A stretch of 27,930 nucleotides of DNA, taken from Bacteroides sp. (lineage in GTDB: Bacteria > Bacteroidota > Bacteroidia > Bacteroidales > Bacteroidaceae). Positions 15,909 to 25,064 of this stretch are shown piece after piece; within the stretch, counting starts at the first letter, position 1, and each line of letters opens with the position of its first letter. Location of the stretch: the NCBI GenBank assembly GCA_030151845.1, contig JASLCM010000121.1, positions 1 to 27,930 on the forward strand, in the 5' to 3' direction. The notes under the pieces were generated by a model. The model saw only the letters and a list, made by a program, of their open reading frames with translations, ran no database searches and was not told the origin of the DNA. Position numbers and translations under genes: made by a program.

Positions 15909-17243
15909 ATGTCAAAAAGAGTTGTCGTTTTAGGAGCTGGAGAAAGTGGAACTGGAGCTGCAGTTCTAGCTAAGATGAAGGGGTTTGATCTCTTTGTCTC
16001 AGACCAATCCATCATTCAAGAAACATACAAAGATCTTTTAAACCAACACAATATTGATTGGGAAGAGGGAGCTCATACGGAAGAGTTAATACTTTCTGCA
16101 GATGAAGTGATTAAAAGTCCAGGTATACCTAACAGTGCACCTATTATTAAAAAACTTGAAAAGCTAGCCATTCCCATTATTTCTGAAATTGAGTTTGCAG
16201 GTAGATACACAACAGCAAAGATGATTTGTGTAACAGGATCTAATGGCAAAACTACTACAACTAGTTTAATCTACCACATCTATAAAAGCGCAGGACTTAA
16301 CGTTGGGTTGGCTGGAAATATTGGAAGAAGCTTAGCCCTACAAGTAGCCTATGAGAAACATGATTACTACATTATCGAGCTTAGCTCTTTTCAACTCGAC
16401 AACATGTATCAATTTCGAGCGAACATAGCGGTTCTAATGAATATCACTCCGGATCACCTGGATAGGTATGAAAACTCCTTCAAAAAATACATTGAAGCAA
16501 AATTTCGTATCATTCAAAACCAACAACCCGAAGATGCTTTCATCTACTGGAACGATGATCCTGTGATTAAAGAGGAGCTAAACCATTATGGAATTGTTGC
16601 ACACAGATACCCCTTTGCATCGCAATCCAATAAAGAGGCCTCAGCCTATGTGGATGGAGATAAGTTATTTATAGCTGAACCAGTAGAGTTTAACGTAGAG
16701 CTAGAGAAACTAGCTTTAACAGGAGAGCATAACTTGTACAACTCTTTAGCAGCTAGCTTATCTGCTAATATAACAGGGATAACGAAAGAACATATTCGAC
16801 AAGCTCTATCCGACTTTAAGGGGGTTCCTCACCGACTACAAAAAGTGGCAAAAGTAAGAGGTGTTCAATTTATAAATGACTCGAAGGCTACAAATGTTAA
16901 CTCTTGCTGGTATGCTCTCAGCTCTATGAAAACAGAAGTTGTATTGATTCTTGGAGGAAAAGATAAAGGAAATAACTATAGCGAAATAGAGGAGTTAATT
17001 CATGCCAAATGTAAGGGGCTTGTCTTTCTTGGTGCAGATAACTCAACGCTTATTGATTTTTTTAAAGATAAAGGTCTTCCTTTTGTTGAAACTAACAATA
17101 TGAAAGATGCGGTATCAAAAGCTTACGAAATGGCAAACACTGGTGATACCGTTCTTTTGAGTCCTTGCTGTGCCTCTTTTGATTTATTTAAGAGTTATGA
17201 GGATCGTGGAGATCAGTTTATAAAGTACGTAAAAGCATTATAG
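15909..17243 (+). CDS. murD: UDP-N-acetylmuramoyl-L-alanine--D-glutamate ligase MurD
   Basis: A 444-residue Mur ligase that adds D-glutamate to UDP-MurNAc-L-Ala. The N-terminal nucleotide-fold loop (LGAGESGTG, about 8-16), the ATP loop GSNGKTTT with Lys114, the ELSSFQLD segment near 158, NITPDHLDRY near 178 and the C-terminal NDSKATN motif near 320 identify MurD among the Mur ligases. Length is normal. Only 1 bp separates it from mraY and from ftsW, consistent with one transcript. Confidence 0.96.
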   Translation: MSKRVVVLGAGESGTGAAVLAKMKGFDLFVSDQSIIQETYKDLLNQHNIDWEEGAHTEELILSADEVIKSPGIPNSAPIIKKLEKLAIPIISEIEFAGRYTTAKMICVTGSNGKTTTTSLIYHIYKSAGLNVGLAGNIGRSLALQVAYEKHDYYIIELSSFQLDNMYQFRANIAVLMNITPDHLDRYENSFKKYIEAKFRIIQNQQPEDAFIYWNDDPVIKEELNHYGIVAHRYPFASQSNKEASAYVDGDKLFIAEPVEFNVELEKLALTGEHNLYNSLAASLSANITGITKEHIRQALSDFKGVPHRLQKVAKVRGVQFINDSKATNVNSCWYALSSMKTEVVLILGGKDKGNNYSEIEELIHAKCKGLVFLGADNSTLIDFFKDKGLPFVETNNMKDAVSKAYEMANTGDTVLLSPCCASFDLFKSYEDRGDQFIKYVKAL

Positions 17244-17244
17244 T

Positions 17245-18510
17245 ATGGATCTAGTTAAAAGGCTTATCAAAGGTGACAATATCATATGGATTATATTTAT
17301 TTTATTCTGTGCCATTTCTATTATAGAGGTGTTTAGTGCAGCTAGCTCCCTAACGTTTAAATCAGAGAACCATTTACTACCTATCACACAACATTGCAGA
17401 CATCTCTTTATTGGTTTTATTTGTCTACTTGTCGTTCTAAAAACTCCCTACCGACTCTACCCCATACTGGGAGCTATAGCCTACTTGGTCTCAGCAGCCC
17501 TACTTTTATTCCTATTGGTTATGGGAAGAAAAATGGGAAGCAGTGTTAATGAAGCCCACCGTTGGTTTATGATTTTTGGAGTCCAGTTTCAACCCTCCGA
17601 GCTAGCTAAGATGGCAACGATCATTGTAACCTCCTCTATCCTAAGCATAAGGACAGAAGAGGATAGGCCTATTCCACAAGCTTTTAAATGGGTTCTTATT
17701 TTAACGGGAGTAATGGTGGCCTTAATAGCTCCAGAGAACCTATCTACTGCTCTCCTACTTGCAGGGGTTGTTTTCATACTCTTAATTATTAGCCGTGTTG
17801 AATTCAAAAAAATCTTGCGACTAAGCCTGTTTGCCTTAGGAATACTCGTGGTTCTATTCATCCTTACGCTAACAGTATCTGTCCCAAGTGATACCAAAAT
17901 ACCCTTTGCACATAGATTCCCAACATGGAAAGCCCGAATCATGAAGCACACTAGTAAAGAGCAAGTTCCTGCAGCAAAGTTTGATTTGGATAACGATGCT
18001 CAAATTGCAAATGCTAGAATAGCTGTAGCTCAGGGCGGCCTGATAGGAAAAGGGCCTGGGAACTCCAACCAAAGAGACTTTTTAAGTCAAGCTTTTTCTG
18101 ACTTTATTTATGCTATTATTATAGAAGAGCTAGGATTGATAATAGGTGGATTCGGTGTAGCTCTACTCTATATCTGCCTGCTTATCCGATCTGGCCAAAT
18201 TGCCAGTAGAGCTGAAAACAATTTCAATAAATTATTGGTTATGGGAATAGCAATACTTATTGCCTCTCAAGCTTTAATTAACATGATGGTAACTGTAGGT
18301 CTTTTTCCTGTAACAGGACAACCCCTACCTCTTATTAGTAAAGGAGGAACAAGCACTCTTGTAAACTGTATGTATATTGGAATAATTTTACACATCAGTC
18401 AGTTCACTTCAACAGCTAACTCAAGTGATTTGGAAGAAGCCGAAGATTTTAACGAAACCAATGTTACCTCAACAACACCATTACAAAATGCAACAATCGA
18501 AGAATTATAA
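17245..18510 (+). CDS. ftsW: Septal peptidoglycan polymerase FtsW (SEDS family)
   Basis: A 421-residue polytopic membrane protein of the SEDS glycosyltransferase family, which polymerises lipid II at the septum together with FtsI. About ten hydrophobic segments are visible. Family landmarks include the extracellular GSSVNEAHRWF segment, the FQPSELAK motif near 114, APENLSTALLL near 163, and the GQPLPLISKGG segment near 359. The long loop at about 215-275 holds the region before QAFSDFIYAIIIEELG, whose aspartate matches the SEDS catalytic position. The C-terminal tail (about 390-421) is polar and cytoplasmic. It overlaps the start of murG by 23 bp. Confidence 0.94.
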   Translation: MDLVKRLIKGDNIIWIIFILFCAISIIEVFSAASSLTFKSENHLLPITQHCRHLFIGFICLLVVLKTPYRLYPILGAIAYLVSAALLLFLLVMGRKMGSSVNEAHRWFMIFGVQFQPSELAKMATIIVTSSILSIRTEEDRPIPQAFKWVLILTGVMVALIAPENLSTALLLAGVVFILLIISRVEFKKILRLSLFALGILVVLFILTLTVSVPSDTKIPFAHRFPTWKARIMKHTSKEQVPAAKFDLDNDAQIANARIAVAQGGLIGKGPGNSNQRDFLSQAFSDFIYAIIIEELGLIIGGFGVALLYICLLIRSGQIASRAENNFNKLLVMGIAILIASQALINMMVTVGLFPVTGQPLPLISKGGTSTLVNCMYIGIILHISQFTSTANSSDLEEAEDFNETNVTSTTPLQNATIEEL

Positions 18511-19609
18511 AATAGTAATAAGCGGAGGTGGCACTGGTGGTCATATATTTCCAGCCATATCCATAGCAAATGCCATTAAAGAGATTGAACCTACAACTGA
18601 AATTCTCTTTGTGGGTGCAAATGATAGAATGGAAATGCAAAGAGTTCCTGATGAGGGATACCCCATTAAAGGATTACCTATCGCTGGATTCTACAGAAAA
18701 AAGATGTGGAAAAACTTTTCTGTTTTAATAAAAATAGTTAGAAGTCTGTCGATTGCAAAGAAGATCATTAAAGAGTTTAAACCCGATGTTGTTGTTGGAG
18801 TTGGTGGATATGCAAGTGGCCCAACACTAAAGGTTGCAAGCTCCTTACAGATACCTACTTTAATTCAAGAGCAAAACTCCTATGCTGGGCTAACCAATAA
18901 ACTGCTGGCTAAGAAGGCAGATAAGATTTGTGTTGCCTATGAAGGGATGGAGAGATTCTTTCCAAAGGATAAAATAGTATTCACAGGAAATCCTGTTAGA
19001 CAGCAACTGATAACTCCTTTTAAATCCAAGAGTGAAGCAATAGCTACATTTGGACTTCAAAAAGAGATACCAACCGTCCTTATTCTTGGTGGAAGTTTAG
19101 GTGCACAGTCTATTAATGAAGCGATTCTACATCAATTGGATACAATAAGGAGTGCTAAAGTTCAATTCATATGGCAAACTGGTAAGCTCTATTATGAGCG
19201 AATAACAAATGAGCTTAATCGACATAAAAAGCTACCTAATTTAATAGTAATGGACTTTATTAAAGATATGAAGGCTGCATATACAGTAGCAGACTTGTTG
19301 GTATCACGAAGTGGGGCTGGCTCTATTTCTGAATTTTGCCTGCTGGGTAAACCGGTAATCCTTGTTCCATCTCCCAATGTAGCCGAAGACCATCAAACTC
19401 AAAATGCTTTAGCGCTAGTAGAAAAAGATGCAGCTATCTTAGTAAAAGATGACGCTGCAAAAAGAGATCTTGTTTTAACTGCGATTGAAACTATAGCAGA
19501 TCAAGAAAGACTTACAACACTTCAAAAAAACATACAAAAACTAGCCAAACCCAATGCTGCTAAAGAGATCGCAGAGGAGGTTTTAGCTCTAATAAAAAAA
19601 ACGAATTAA
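18488..19609 (+). CDS. murG: UDP-GlcNAc:lipid I N-acetylglucosaminyltransferase MurG
   Basis: This peripheral membrane GT28 glycosyltransferase converts lipid I to lipid II. The N-terminal glycine loop GGGTGGH is at residues 13-19, a second loop GGSLGAQS lies mid-protein, and the UDP-GlcNAc site shows SRSGAGSISEF followed by EDHQTQNA. I chose the ATG at 18488, giving 373 residues. The frame is open further back to 18425, but that extra stretch (IWKKPKILTKPM...) is just ftsW read in another frame and has no family counterpart. The chosen start overlaps the end of ftsW by 23 bp. murC follows 2 bp later. Confidence 0.95.
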   Translation: MQQSKNYKIVISGGGTGGHIFPAISIANAIKEIEPTTEILFVGANDRMEMQRVPDEGYPIKGLPIAGFYRKKMWKNFSVLIKIVRSLSIAKKIIKEFKPDVVVGVGGYASGPTLKVASSLQIPTLIQEQNSYAGLTNKLLAKKADKICVAYEGMERFFPKDKIVFTGNPVRQQLITPFKSKSEAIATFGLQKEIPTVLILGGSLGAQSINEAILHQLDTIRSAKVQFIWQTGKLYYERITNELNRHKKLPNLIVMDFIKDMKAAYTVADLLVSRSGAGSISEFCLLGKPVILVPSPNVAEDHQTQNALALVEKDAAILVKDDAAKRDLVLTAIETIADQERLTTLQKNIQKLAKPNAAKEIAEEVLALIKKTN

Positions 19610-19611
19610 GA

Positions 19612-20988
19612 ATGGACTTAAAAAATATATCAGCTGTATACTTTATAGGTATTGGAGGTATTGGTATGAGTGCTTTAGCCAGATATTTTCTTGCCAATAA
19701 CAAAAAGGTTGCGGGGTATGATAAAACCTCTACAACACTCACACAGTTGCTAGAGAAAGAAGGTGCAGAGATTCACTATAATGACAACGTTAGTGCTATA
19801 CCAAACTACTGTTTAGATAAGGAGCACTGCCTAGTTGTTTATACACCAGCCGTTCCAGCTACACATAGCGAGTTACATTTCTTCAAAAAAGAGCAGTATC
19901 AAGTGGTAAAAAGAGCAGAGGTTTTAGGTTTTATAACAATGGCTAGCAAAGGGCTATGCATCGCAGGTACTCATGGCAAAACAACAACGTCGGCCATGCT
20001 AGCTCACCTACTTTATCAAACTCCAGAACAATGCAATGCTTTTTTAGGAGGAATATTAAAAAACAACCAAAGTAATCTATTGCTCTCCTCAACTAGTCCA
20101 TACACTGTTATTGAAGCAGATGAGTATGATCGCTCTTTTCATAAGCTTAAACCCTATATCTCAGTTATAACCTCGGCAGATCCCGATCACTTAGATATTT
20201 ACCACTCTGCTACTTCATATTACGATAGCTTTAATCACTACACTTCATTAATACAGCCAGGAGGTGCACTATTAATCCGAGAAGGGTTAAAGCTTACCCC
20301 TAAATTACAGCCTGGCGTAAAACAATATACCTACTCAAGAGAGAGTGGTGATTTCCATGCGGACAACATTAAGATAGGAGATGGAGAGATTGTTTTTGAT
20401 TTCATTGCTCCTAATCTTATCATACCAAAGGTAAAACTAGGTGTACCAGTCTCTATTAACATAGAAAATAGTATTGCTGCAATGGCTATAGCTCATCTCA
20501 TCGGAACAGCCCCAGAAGTTATAGCTAAAGGGATTGCTACATTCCAAGGAGTTGACCGACGTTTTGACTTTAAAGTTAAAAATGACAAAGTAGTCTATTT
20601 GAATGATTATGCTCATCATCCTTCGGAAATAAAGCAATGCATACTCTCTTTAAAAGAGATATACCCAACTAAAAAAATATCAATTATATTTCAACCCCAC
20701 TTGTTCTCTAGAACAAAAGATTTTTACAACGATTTTGCAGAATCACTCTCTTTTGCAGATGAAGTTATTTTAACCGATATCTATCCAGCAAGAGAAGAAC
20801 CTATTCCAGGAGTTACAAGTCGGCTGATTTTTGACGCTATCGCTCCTAAAGTAGAAAAGAGCTATATAACGCTCGATAACCTACTTACTTTTGTAGCAGA
20901 AAATCAATTTGAAGTTCTAGCTACTCTTGGAGCTGGTGACATCATTAACAGTGTTGAACCCATAACTAAAATAGTAGCAAATAGATAA
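19612..20988 (+). CDS. murC: UDP-N-acetylmuramate--L-alanine ligase MurC
   Basis: A 458-residue Mur ligase that starts the peptide stem by joining L-alanine to UDP-MurNAc. The first domain opens with FIGIGGIGMSALA (about 11-23), the ATP loop GTHGKTTT holds Lys123, and EADEYDRSF near 169 and NDYAHHP near 330 are characteristic of MurC. All three domains are complete. It is placed between murG and ftsQ with 2 and 11 bp gaps. MurB, which makes its substrate, is not in the window. Confidence 0.96.
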   Translation: MDLKNISAVYFIGIGGIGMSALARYFLANNKKVAGYDKTSTTLTQLLEKEGAEIHYNDNVSAIPNYCLDKEHCLVVYTPAVPATHSELHFFKKEQYQVVKRAEVLGFITMASKGLCIAGTHGKTTTSAMLAHLLYQTPEQCNAFLGGILKNNQSNLLLSSTSPYTVIEADEYDRSFHKLKPYISVITSADPDHLDIYHSATSYYDSFNHYTSLIQPGGALLIREGLKLTPKLQPGVKQYTYSRESGDFHADNIKIGDGEIVFDFIAPNLIIPKVKLGVPVSINIENSIAAMAIAHLIGTAPEVIAKGIATFQGVDRRFDFKVKNDKVVYLNDYAHHPSEIKQCILSLKEIYPTKKISIIFQPHLFSRTKDFYNDFAESLSFADEVILTDIYPAREEPIPGVTSRLIFDAIAPKVEKSYITLDNLLTFVAENQFEVLATLGAGDIINSVEPITKIVANR

Positions 20989-20999
20989 AAGCTTCTGAT

Positions 21000-21740
21000 A
21001 TGCAAATGCTCAAACGAATTTTACTCCTATTTGTTTTAATTGCAAGTATAGTTTATCTTCTCTTAGCTGTTTTTGCTTTAAATAAAAAGCCAGACTCTCT
21101 TTTATGTTCTGATATAGAGTTGGTCATTAAAGATAAAGCCTATGAGGAATTTATCTCAAAAAAAGAGATTGAGTCCATCTTAAAGAAGAAAAACTTAGAG
21201 ATAAAAGGCAAAGAGCTCTCTACTATTACTACTCAGAAAGTTGAGGAGGCTGTAAAGTCACACCCTCTGGTGGCTAATGCAGAGTGTTATAAAACACCTA
21301 GTGGGAAAATTTTCATTGAGGTAGAACAACGCATCCCTCTCCTTCGTATTATGAATCAAGGAGGTGGTGGATACTATATAGATAGTGAAGGAGAACCAAT
21401 GCCTGTTAATCAAAACAGTTTAACTTACCTAATCGTTGTTACAGGCAATACTACAAAGGAGTTTGCAAAAAACAAACTCTTAGATTTAGGACTTTTTCTA
21501 AAAAATGATAGTTTTTGGGATGCACAAATAGAACAAATAAATGTAAGAAGAGATAAAACTATAGAACTTGTTCCTAGAGTTGGAAATCATATTGTATATT
21601 TAGGTAGCATTGATGATTTTGAGAACAAACTAGGCAGACTAAAAAAGTTTTACAGTGAAGGGTTAAATAAGGTTGGTTGGAATAAGTATTCTAGAATAAA
21701 CTTAGAGTTCTCTAACCAAATCATTTGTACAAAAAGATAA
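21000..21740 (+). CDS. ftsQ: Divisome protein FtsQ
   Basis: A 246-residue bitopic protein: a short cytoplasmic N-terminus, one membrane helix (about 5-27) and a periplasmic part. The POTRA-like region (about 40-115, with the segment VEEAVKSHPLVANAECYK) and the following FtsQ domain with VEQRIPLLRI near 108-117 agree with the family, which connects FtsA/FtsZ-bound components to FtsL and FtsW/FtsI. A second in-frame ATG two codons later (21006) is an equally good start. Sequence conservation is low, as usual for FtsQ; the place between murC and ftsA makes the call firm. Confidence 0.88.
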   Translation: MQMLKRILLLFVLIASIVYLLLAVFALNKKPDSLLCSDIELVIKDKAYEEFISKKEIESILKKKNLEIKGKELSTITTQKVEEAVKSHPLVANAECYKTPSGKIFIEVEQRIPLLRIMNQGGGGYYIDSEGEPMPVNQNSLTYLIVVTGNTTKEFAKNKLLDLGLFLKNDSFWDAQIEQINVRRDKTIELVPRVGNHIVYLGSIDDFENKLGRLKKFYSEGLNKVGWNKYSRINLEFSNQIICTKR

Positions 21741-21758
21741 GATTGAAAAAATATAACT

Positions 21759-23174
21759 ATGGCAGCAACAAGCTTTATAGCCGCTATTGAAATCGGCTCA
21801 TCAAAAATATCTGGTATAGTAGGTGAGAAAAATGGAGATGGTAGCATAACCATTAAGTCTTATGCTGAAGAGGATTCACAAGACATTATCCGCAAGGGAA
21901 TTCCTTATAACTTAGATAAGACAACAGATTGCTTAACCTCACTTATCAATAAACTTGAGGAGAACTTAGATCCTGGTATTGAACAGGTTTATGTCTCTAT
22001 TGGTGGGCAATCACTACATGCTAAGAAGAACTCAATTACCGTACAGCTAGATAAGCAAACGATTGTATCAAAAGAGCTAGTAAGTTCAATAATTAAAGAA
22101 AATATCCAAAAAGAGTATAGTGAACTAGATATTCTCACTGTTGTTCCACAAGAGTATAAGCTGGGAAGTGACTATCAAGTGGACCCTGTTGGAGTAGCTA
22201 CTACAAAAATCGAAGGAAATTTTTTAAATGTTGTAGCTAAAAGTTCTTTTAAGAAAAGCTTAATTCACTGTTTTAAAGAGGCAGATATTACTATAGCAGA
22301 CATTCTAGTCAATCCTATAGCTAATGCCAATGTTATACTCAGCAACTCTGACAAAAGAAAAGGATGCGCCTTAATTGACTTAGGAGCTGAAACAACAACA
22401 ATTTCTGTTTATAGGGATAACCTACTTCGCTTCCTTGCAGTACTTCCTCTAGGCGGAAGATCTATTACAAAAGATATCATGTCTCTAGGAGTAGAGGAAC
22501 ATGAAGCCGAGGAGCTGAAAAGAAACTACATCGAGGTAGGCTTAGACATGAATCACCTTGAAGAAGATGAGGATCGAGCAAGAACAAAGTATGAGCTTTC
22601 AGACGGTCGTTCCATCGAAGTGGATCAATTAAATGAAATTGCACAGGCAAGGGCTCAAGAGATTGTAGAAAATGTTTGGAATCTCATGCAACTTGCCAAA
22701 CAAGATAGTAACTTACTCGCTGGTATCTTCCTCATCGGAGGTGGAGCCAACTTAAATGGAATAGATGCTGTTTTCAAGAAAACAACTAAAATTCAACGCA
22801 TAACAGCTATTAAAAAGCCTACTCTAACCATTCATACTACAACAAAACTGCCTACAGATGGTGTTTCTTTCTCTCTAATAGGAAATATATACCTTGGCGA
22901 TAAAAACTGCTGTAAGGAACAGCCTAAGCCAGCAGAAGATGGACAAGGTGAGCTCTTTACTCCAAAAGAGGTAGCAAAAGAACAGGAAAATATTGAAGTC
23001 GAAGTTAAGGTAGATCCTCCTATTGAACCAAAAACAACGAAAGGGAAGGAGAAGAAAGACCACAAAAAGAAAAGTGGTGGAATGATGGTAGGCTTAACCG
23101 ATATGTTTCAAACTCTACAAGGACATATCTTTCCCGATAATAACGAAGACAAAAAACCTAAAAACAATAACTAA
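21759..23174 (+). CDS. ftsA: Cell division protein FtsA
   Basis: FtsA is an actin-fold ATPase that tethers FtsZ to the membrane and recruits later divisome proteins. The N-terminal phosphate loop (AIEIGSSKISGIVGE), the second phosphate loop (ALIDLGAETTTISVY, near 208) and the adenosine motif (LIGGGANLNG, near 327) are visible, and the FtsA-specific 1C domain lies at about 85-165. From about 388 a Pro/Lys/Glu-rich linker leads to a hydrophobic helix (about 442-458, MMVGLTDMFQTLQGHIF) that is probably the membrane-targeting helix. It is followed by 13 polar residues, whereas in many FtsA proteins the helix ends the chain. ftsZ follows 14 bp later. Confidence 0.94.
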   Translation: MAATSFIAAIEIGSSKISGIVGEKNGDGSITIKSYAEEDSQDIIRKGIPYNLDKTTDCLTSLINKLEENLDPGIEQVYVSIGGQSLHAKKNSITVQLDKQTIVSKELVSSIIKENIQKEYSELDILTVVPQEYKLGSDYQVDPVGVATTKIEGNFLNVVAKSSFKKSLIHCFKEADITIADILVNPIANANVILSNSDKRKGCALIDLGAETTTISVYRDNLLRFLAVLPLGGRSITKDIMSLGVEEHEAEELKRNYIEVGLDMNHLEEDEDRARTKYELSDGRSIEVDQLNEIAQARAQEIVENVWNLMQLAKQDSNLLAGIFLIGGGANLNGIDAVFKKTTKIQRITAIKKPTLTIHTTTKLPTDGVSFSLIGNIYLGDKNCCKEQPKPAEDGQGELFTPKEVAKEQENIEVEVKVDPPIEPKTTKGKEKKDHKKKSGGMMVGLTDMFQTLQGHIFPDNNEDKKPKNNN

Positions 23175-23180
23175 GGAGAG
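23173..23180 (+). promoter_or_regulatory. Strong Shine-Dalgarno sequence of ftsZ
   Basis: AAGGAGAG overlaps the ftsA stop codon and lies 8 bp before the ftsZ ATG. Most genes in this window lack such a site, as is common in Bacteroidota, so it may help give FtsZ the high yield it needs from a shared transcript. Confidence 0.55.
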
Positions 23181-23188
23181 TCAACGCA

Positions 23189-24502
23189 ATGGATGAAAAA
23201 GTATTAAGTTTCAATTATACAACAGAGAACCCTAAAATTATTAAAGTTATAGGTGTAGGTGGTGGTGGTGGAAACGCTGTAAATCACATGTATAAACAAA
23301 AAATTCATGATGTTTCTTTCGTGATTTGCAACACCGATTATCAAGCTTTGTCACGTTCTGAAGTACCCAATAAGCTACAACTCGGAAAAGAGACAACAGA
23401 GGGACTTGGTGCAGGTAATAGGCCACAGGTGGCTAAGAAAGCAGCCGAGGAGAGTATTGATGATATAAAAGAGCTCTTAAATGATGGAACTAAAATGGTC
23501 TTCATTACAGCAGGAATGGGAGGTGGTACAGGTACTGGAGCTGCTCCTGTTATTGCACGAGTAGCCAAAGAGATGGAGATACTTACAGTAGGTATTGTTA
23601 CCATCCCTTTTCTCTTTGAAGGAGAAAAAAAGATTATCCAAGCACTTGATGGAGTTGAAGAGATAGCAAAAAATGTAGATGCTCTTTTAGTTATAAATAA
23701 TGAAAGACTACGAGAAATTTACTCTGACCTTACCCTTTTTAATGCCTTTGGTAAAGCCGACGATACTCTTTCTATTGCTGCAAAAAGTATCGCTGAAATT
23801 ATAACCTACCGAGGAATGGTGAACTTAGACTTTGCTGATGTGAAAACCATTCTAAAAGATGGCGGGGTTGCAATTATGAGTACTGGTTTTGGTGAAGGAG
23901 AAAACAGAGTCTCTCAAGCTATTCAGGATGCCCTTCACTCTCCTCTTTTAAACAACAACGATATCTTTAATGCAAAAAATATTCTCCTTAACTTATCTAC
24001 CTGTGAAGAATCTGCTCTTCTTATGGAAGAGATGAATGAGGTACATGACTTTATGAACCAGTTCAAAGATAAAGGCGGTATTGAAGTTATTTGGGGGTTA
24101 GCTATAGACAATGATTTGGGTCAGAAAGTAAAAGTAACTATCCTAGCTACTGGATTTGGTATGGAAAGTGTTCCTGGAATGGATGACGTCATTGAACAAA
24201 GGAGTCAAGAGGAAGAGGAGAAAGCTGAAGAAGAGAAAGAGAGAAACAAGGAGAAAATTGTTAGAGTATATGGAAAGAGTGCAAAGCATTTTGGAACTCA
24301 ATATGCAAAACAACGAAAAAACATATTTCTTTTCTCTCTAGATAATCTAGATCAAGAGGAATTAATCTCCGCTATAGAAGATTCTCCTACCTACAAACGT
24401 AGTAAAACAGAACTCAAAAAGATAAAAGAACTCTCCACTAAAATAGAAGATTCTATATTTACAGAAGATGTAATAGAGGAGGGTGGAATTATAACATTTT
24501 AA
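23189..24502 (+). CDS. ftsZ: Cell division GTPase FtsZ
   Basis: FtsZ is the tubulin-like GTPase that forms the division ring. The glycine-rich start (VIGVGGGGGNAVNHM, 20-34), the tubulin signature GGGTGTG (111-117) and the T7 loop NLDFAD (212-217), which triggers GTP hydrolysis, are intact. The globular part ends near 325. Next comes a short, highly charged linker (about 335-357, rich in Glu and Lys). The sequence SPTYKR (399-404) resembles the conserved C-terminal peptide that binds FtsA, but 33 further residues follow it, ending in EGGIITF. Length is 437. It has the best ribosome binding site in the cluster. Confidence 0.96.
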   Translation: MDEKVLSFNYTTENPKIIKVIGVGGGGGNAVNHMYKQKIHDVSFVICNTDYQALSRSEVPNKLQLGKETTEGLGAGNRPQVAKKAAEESIDDIKELLNDGTKMVFITAGMGGGTGTGAAPVIARVAKEMEILTVGIVTIPFLFEGEKKIIQALDGVEEIAKNVDALLVINNERLREIYSDLTLFNAFGKADDTLSIAAKSIAEIITYRGMVNLDFADVKTILKDGGVAIMSTGFGEGENRVSQAIQDALHSPLLNNNDIFNAKNILLNLSTCEESALLMEEMNEVHDFMNQFKDKGGIEVIWGLAIDNDLGQKVKVTILATGFGMESVPGMDDVIEQRSQEEEEKAEEEKERNKEKIVRVYGKSAKHFGTQYAKQRKNIFLFSLDNLDQEELISAIEDSPTYKRSKTELKKIKELSTKIEDSIFTEDVIEEGGIITF

Positions 24503-24516
24503 TTAAACAATATAAT

Positions 24517-24969
24517 ATGAATTTATTTGATACCATCAGTGATGAGATTAAATCTGCTATGAAGGCCAAAGACCGTAATAAACTGGCTGTTCTTAGGAAT
24601 GTTAAGAAATACTTCTTGGAGGCATTAACCGCTCCTGGAGCAGATGATACATTAGCTGATGAGGAGGCTTTGAAGATTATTCAAAAACTAGTCAAACAGA
24701 GTAAAGATTCGGCTGCAATTTATCAAGAGCAAGGGCGAGAAGACTTAGCCAAAGAGGAGCTTGACCAAGTTGAGGTTTTAGAAACATTCCTACCCAAACA
24801 GTTAAGTGATGAAGAGTTGCAGGTAAGAATTGAAGAACTTGTTAAGCGCTTAGGTGCATCTTCACCAAAGGATATGGGTAAAGTTATGGGTGCAGCAACT
24901 AAAGAGTTAGCAGGAATTGCAGAGGGACGAAAAATAGCCTCTACAGTTAAAGATATACTCAACCGATAA
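24517..24969 (+). CDS. YqeY/GatB-like domain protein
   Basis: A 150-residue free-standing helical protein of the YqeY family, related to the tail domain of GatB in the tRNA-dependent amidotransferase. The N-terminal segment (DEIKSAMKAKDRNKLAVLRNV) and the C-terminal GKVMGAATKELAG region are typical. GatB uses this domain to grip tRNA; what the free protein does is not settled. It is the last gene of the dcw transcript, 14 bp after ftsZ, and is followed by a terminator. Confidence 0.9.
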   Translation: MNLFDTISDEIKSAMKAKDRNKLAVLRNVKKYFLEALTAPGADDTLADEEALKIIQKLVKQSKDSAAIYQEQGREDLAKEELDQVEVLETFLPKQLSDEELQVRIEELVKRLGASSPKDMGKVMGAATKELAGIAEGRKIASTVKDILNR

Positions 24970-24999
24970 ACTTATAAAAAGATAAAGAAACATAGAAAA

Positions 25000-25027
25000 G
25001 GGCGTCTAAAATTTAGACGCCCTTTTT
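25000..25027. terminator. Bidirectional Rho-independent terminator between the dcw cluster and gyrB
   Basis: An 11-bp perfect stem, GGGCGTCTAAA (25000-25010) with TTTAGACGCCC (25012-25022), is closed over a single base and flanked by TTTTT on the right and AAAA on the left. It can stop both the plus-strand dcw transcript and the minus-strand gyrB transcript. The one-base gap means the innermost pairs will open to form the loop. Confidence 0.92.
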
Positions 25028-25064
25028 GTAAGATGTGAGGATTATTAATTATTAAAATGAACTT

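Noticed and set aside
18425..18487. Upstream extension of murG by 21 codons
   Set aside because: It lies wholly within ftsW in another frame and has no counterpart in MurG proteins; the ATG at 18488 gives the expected N-terminus.
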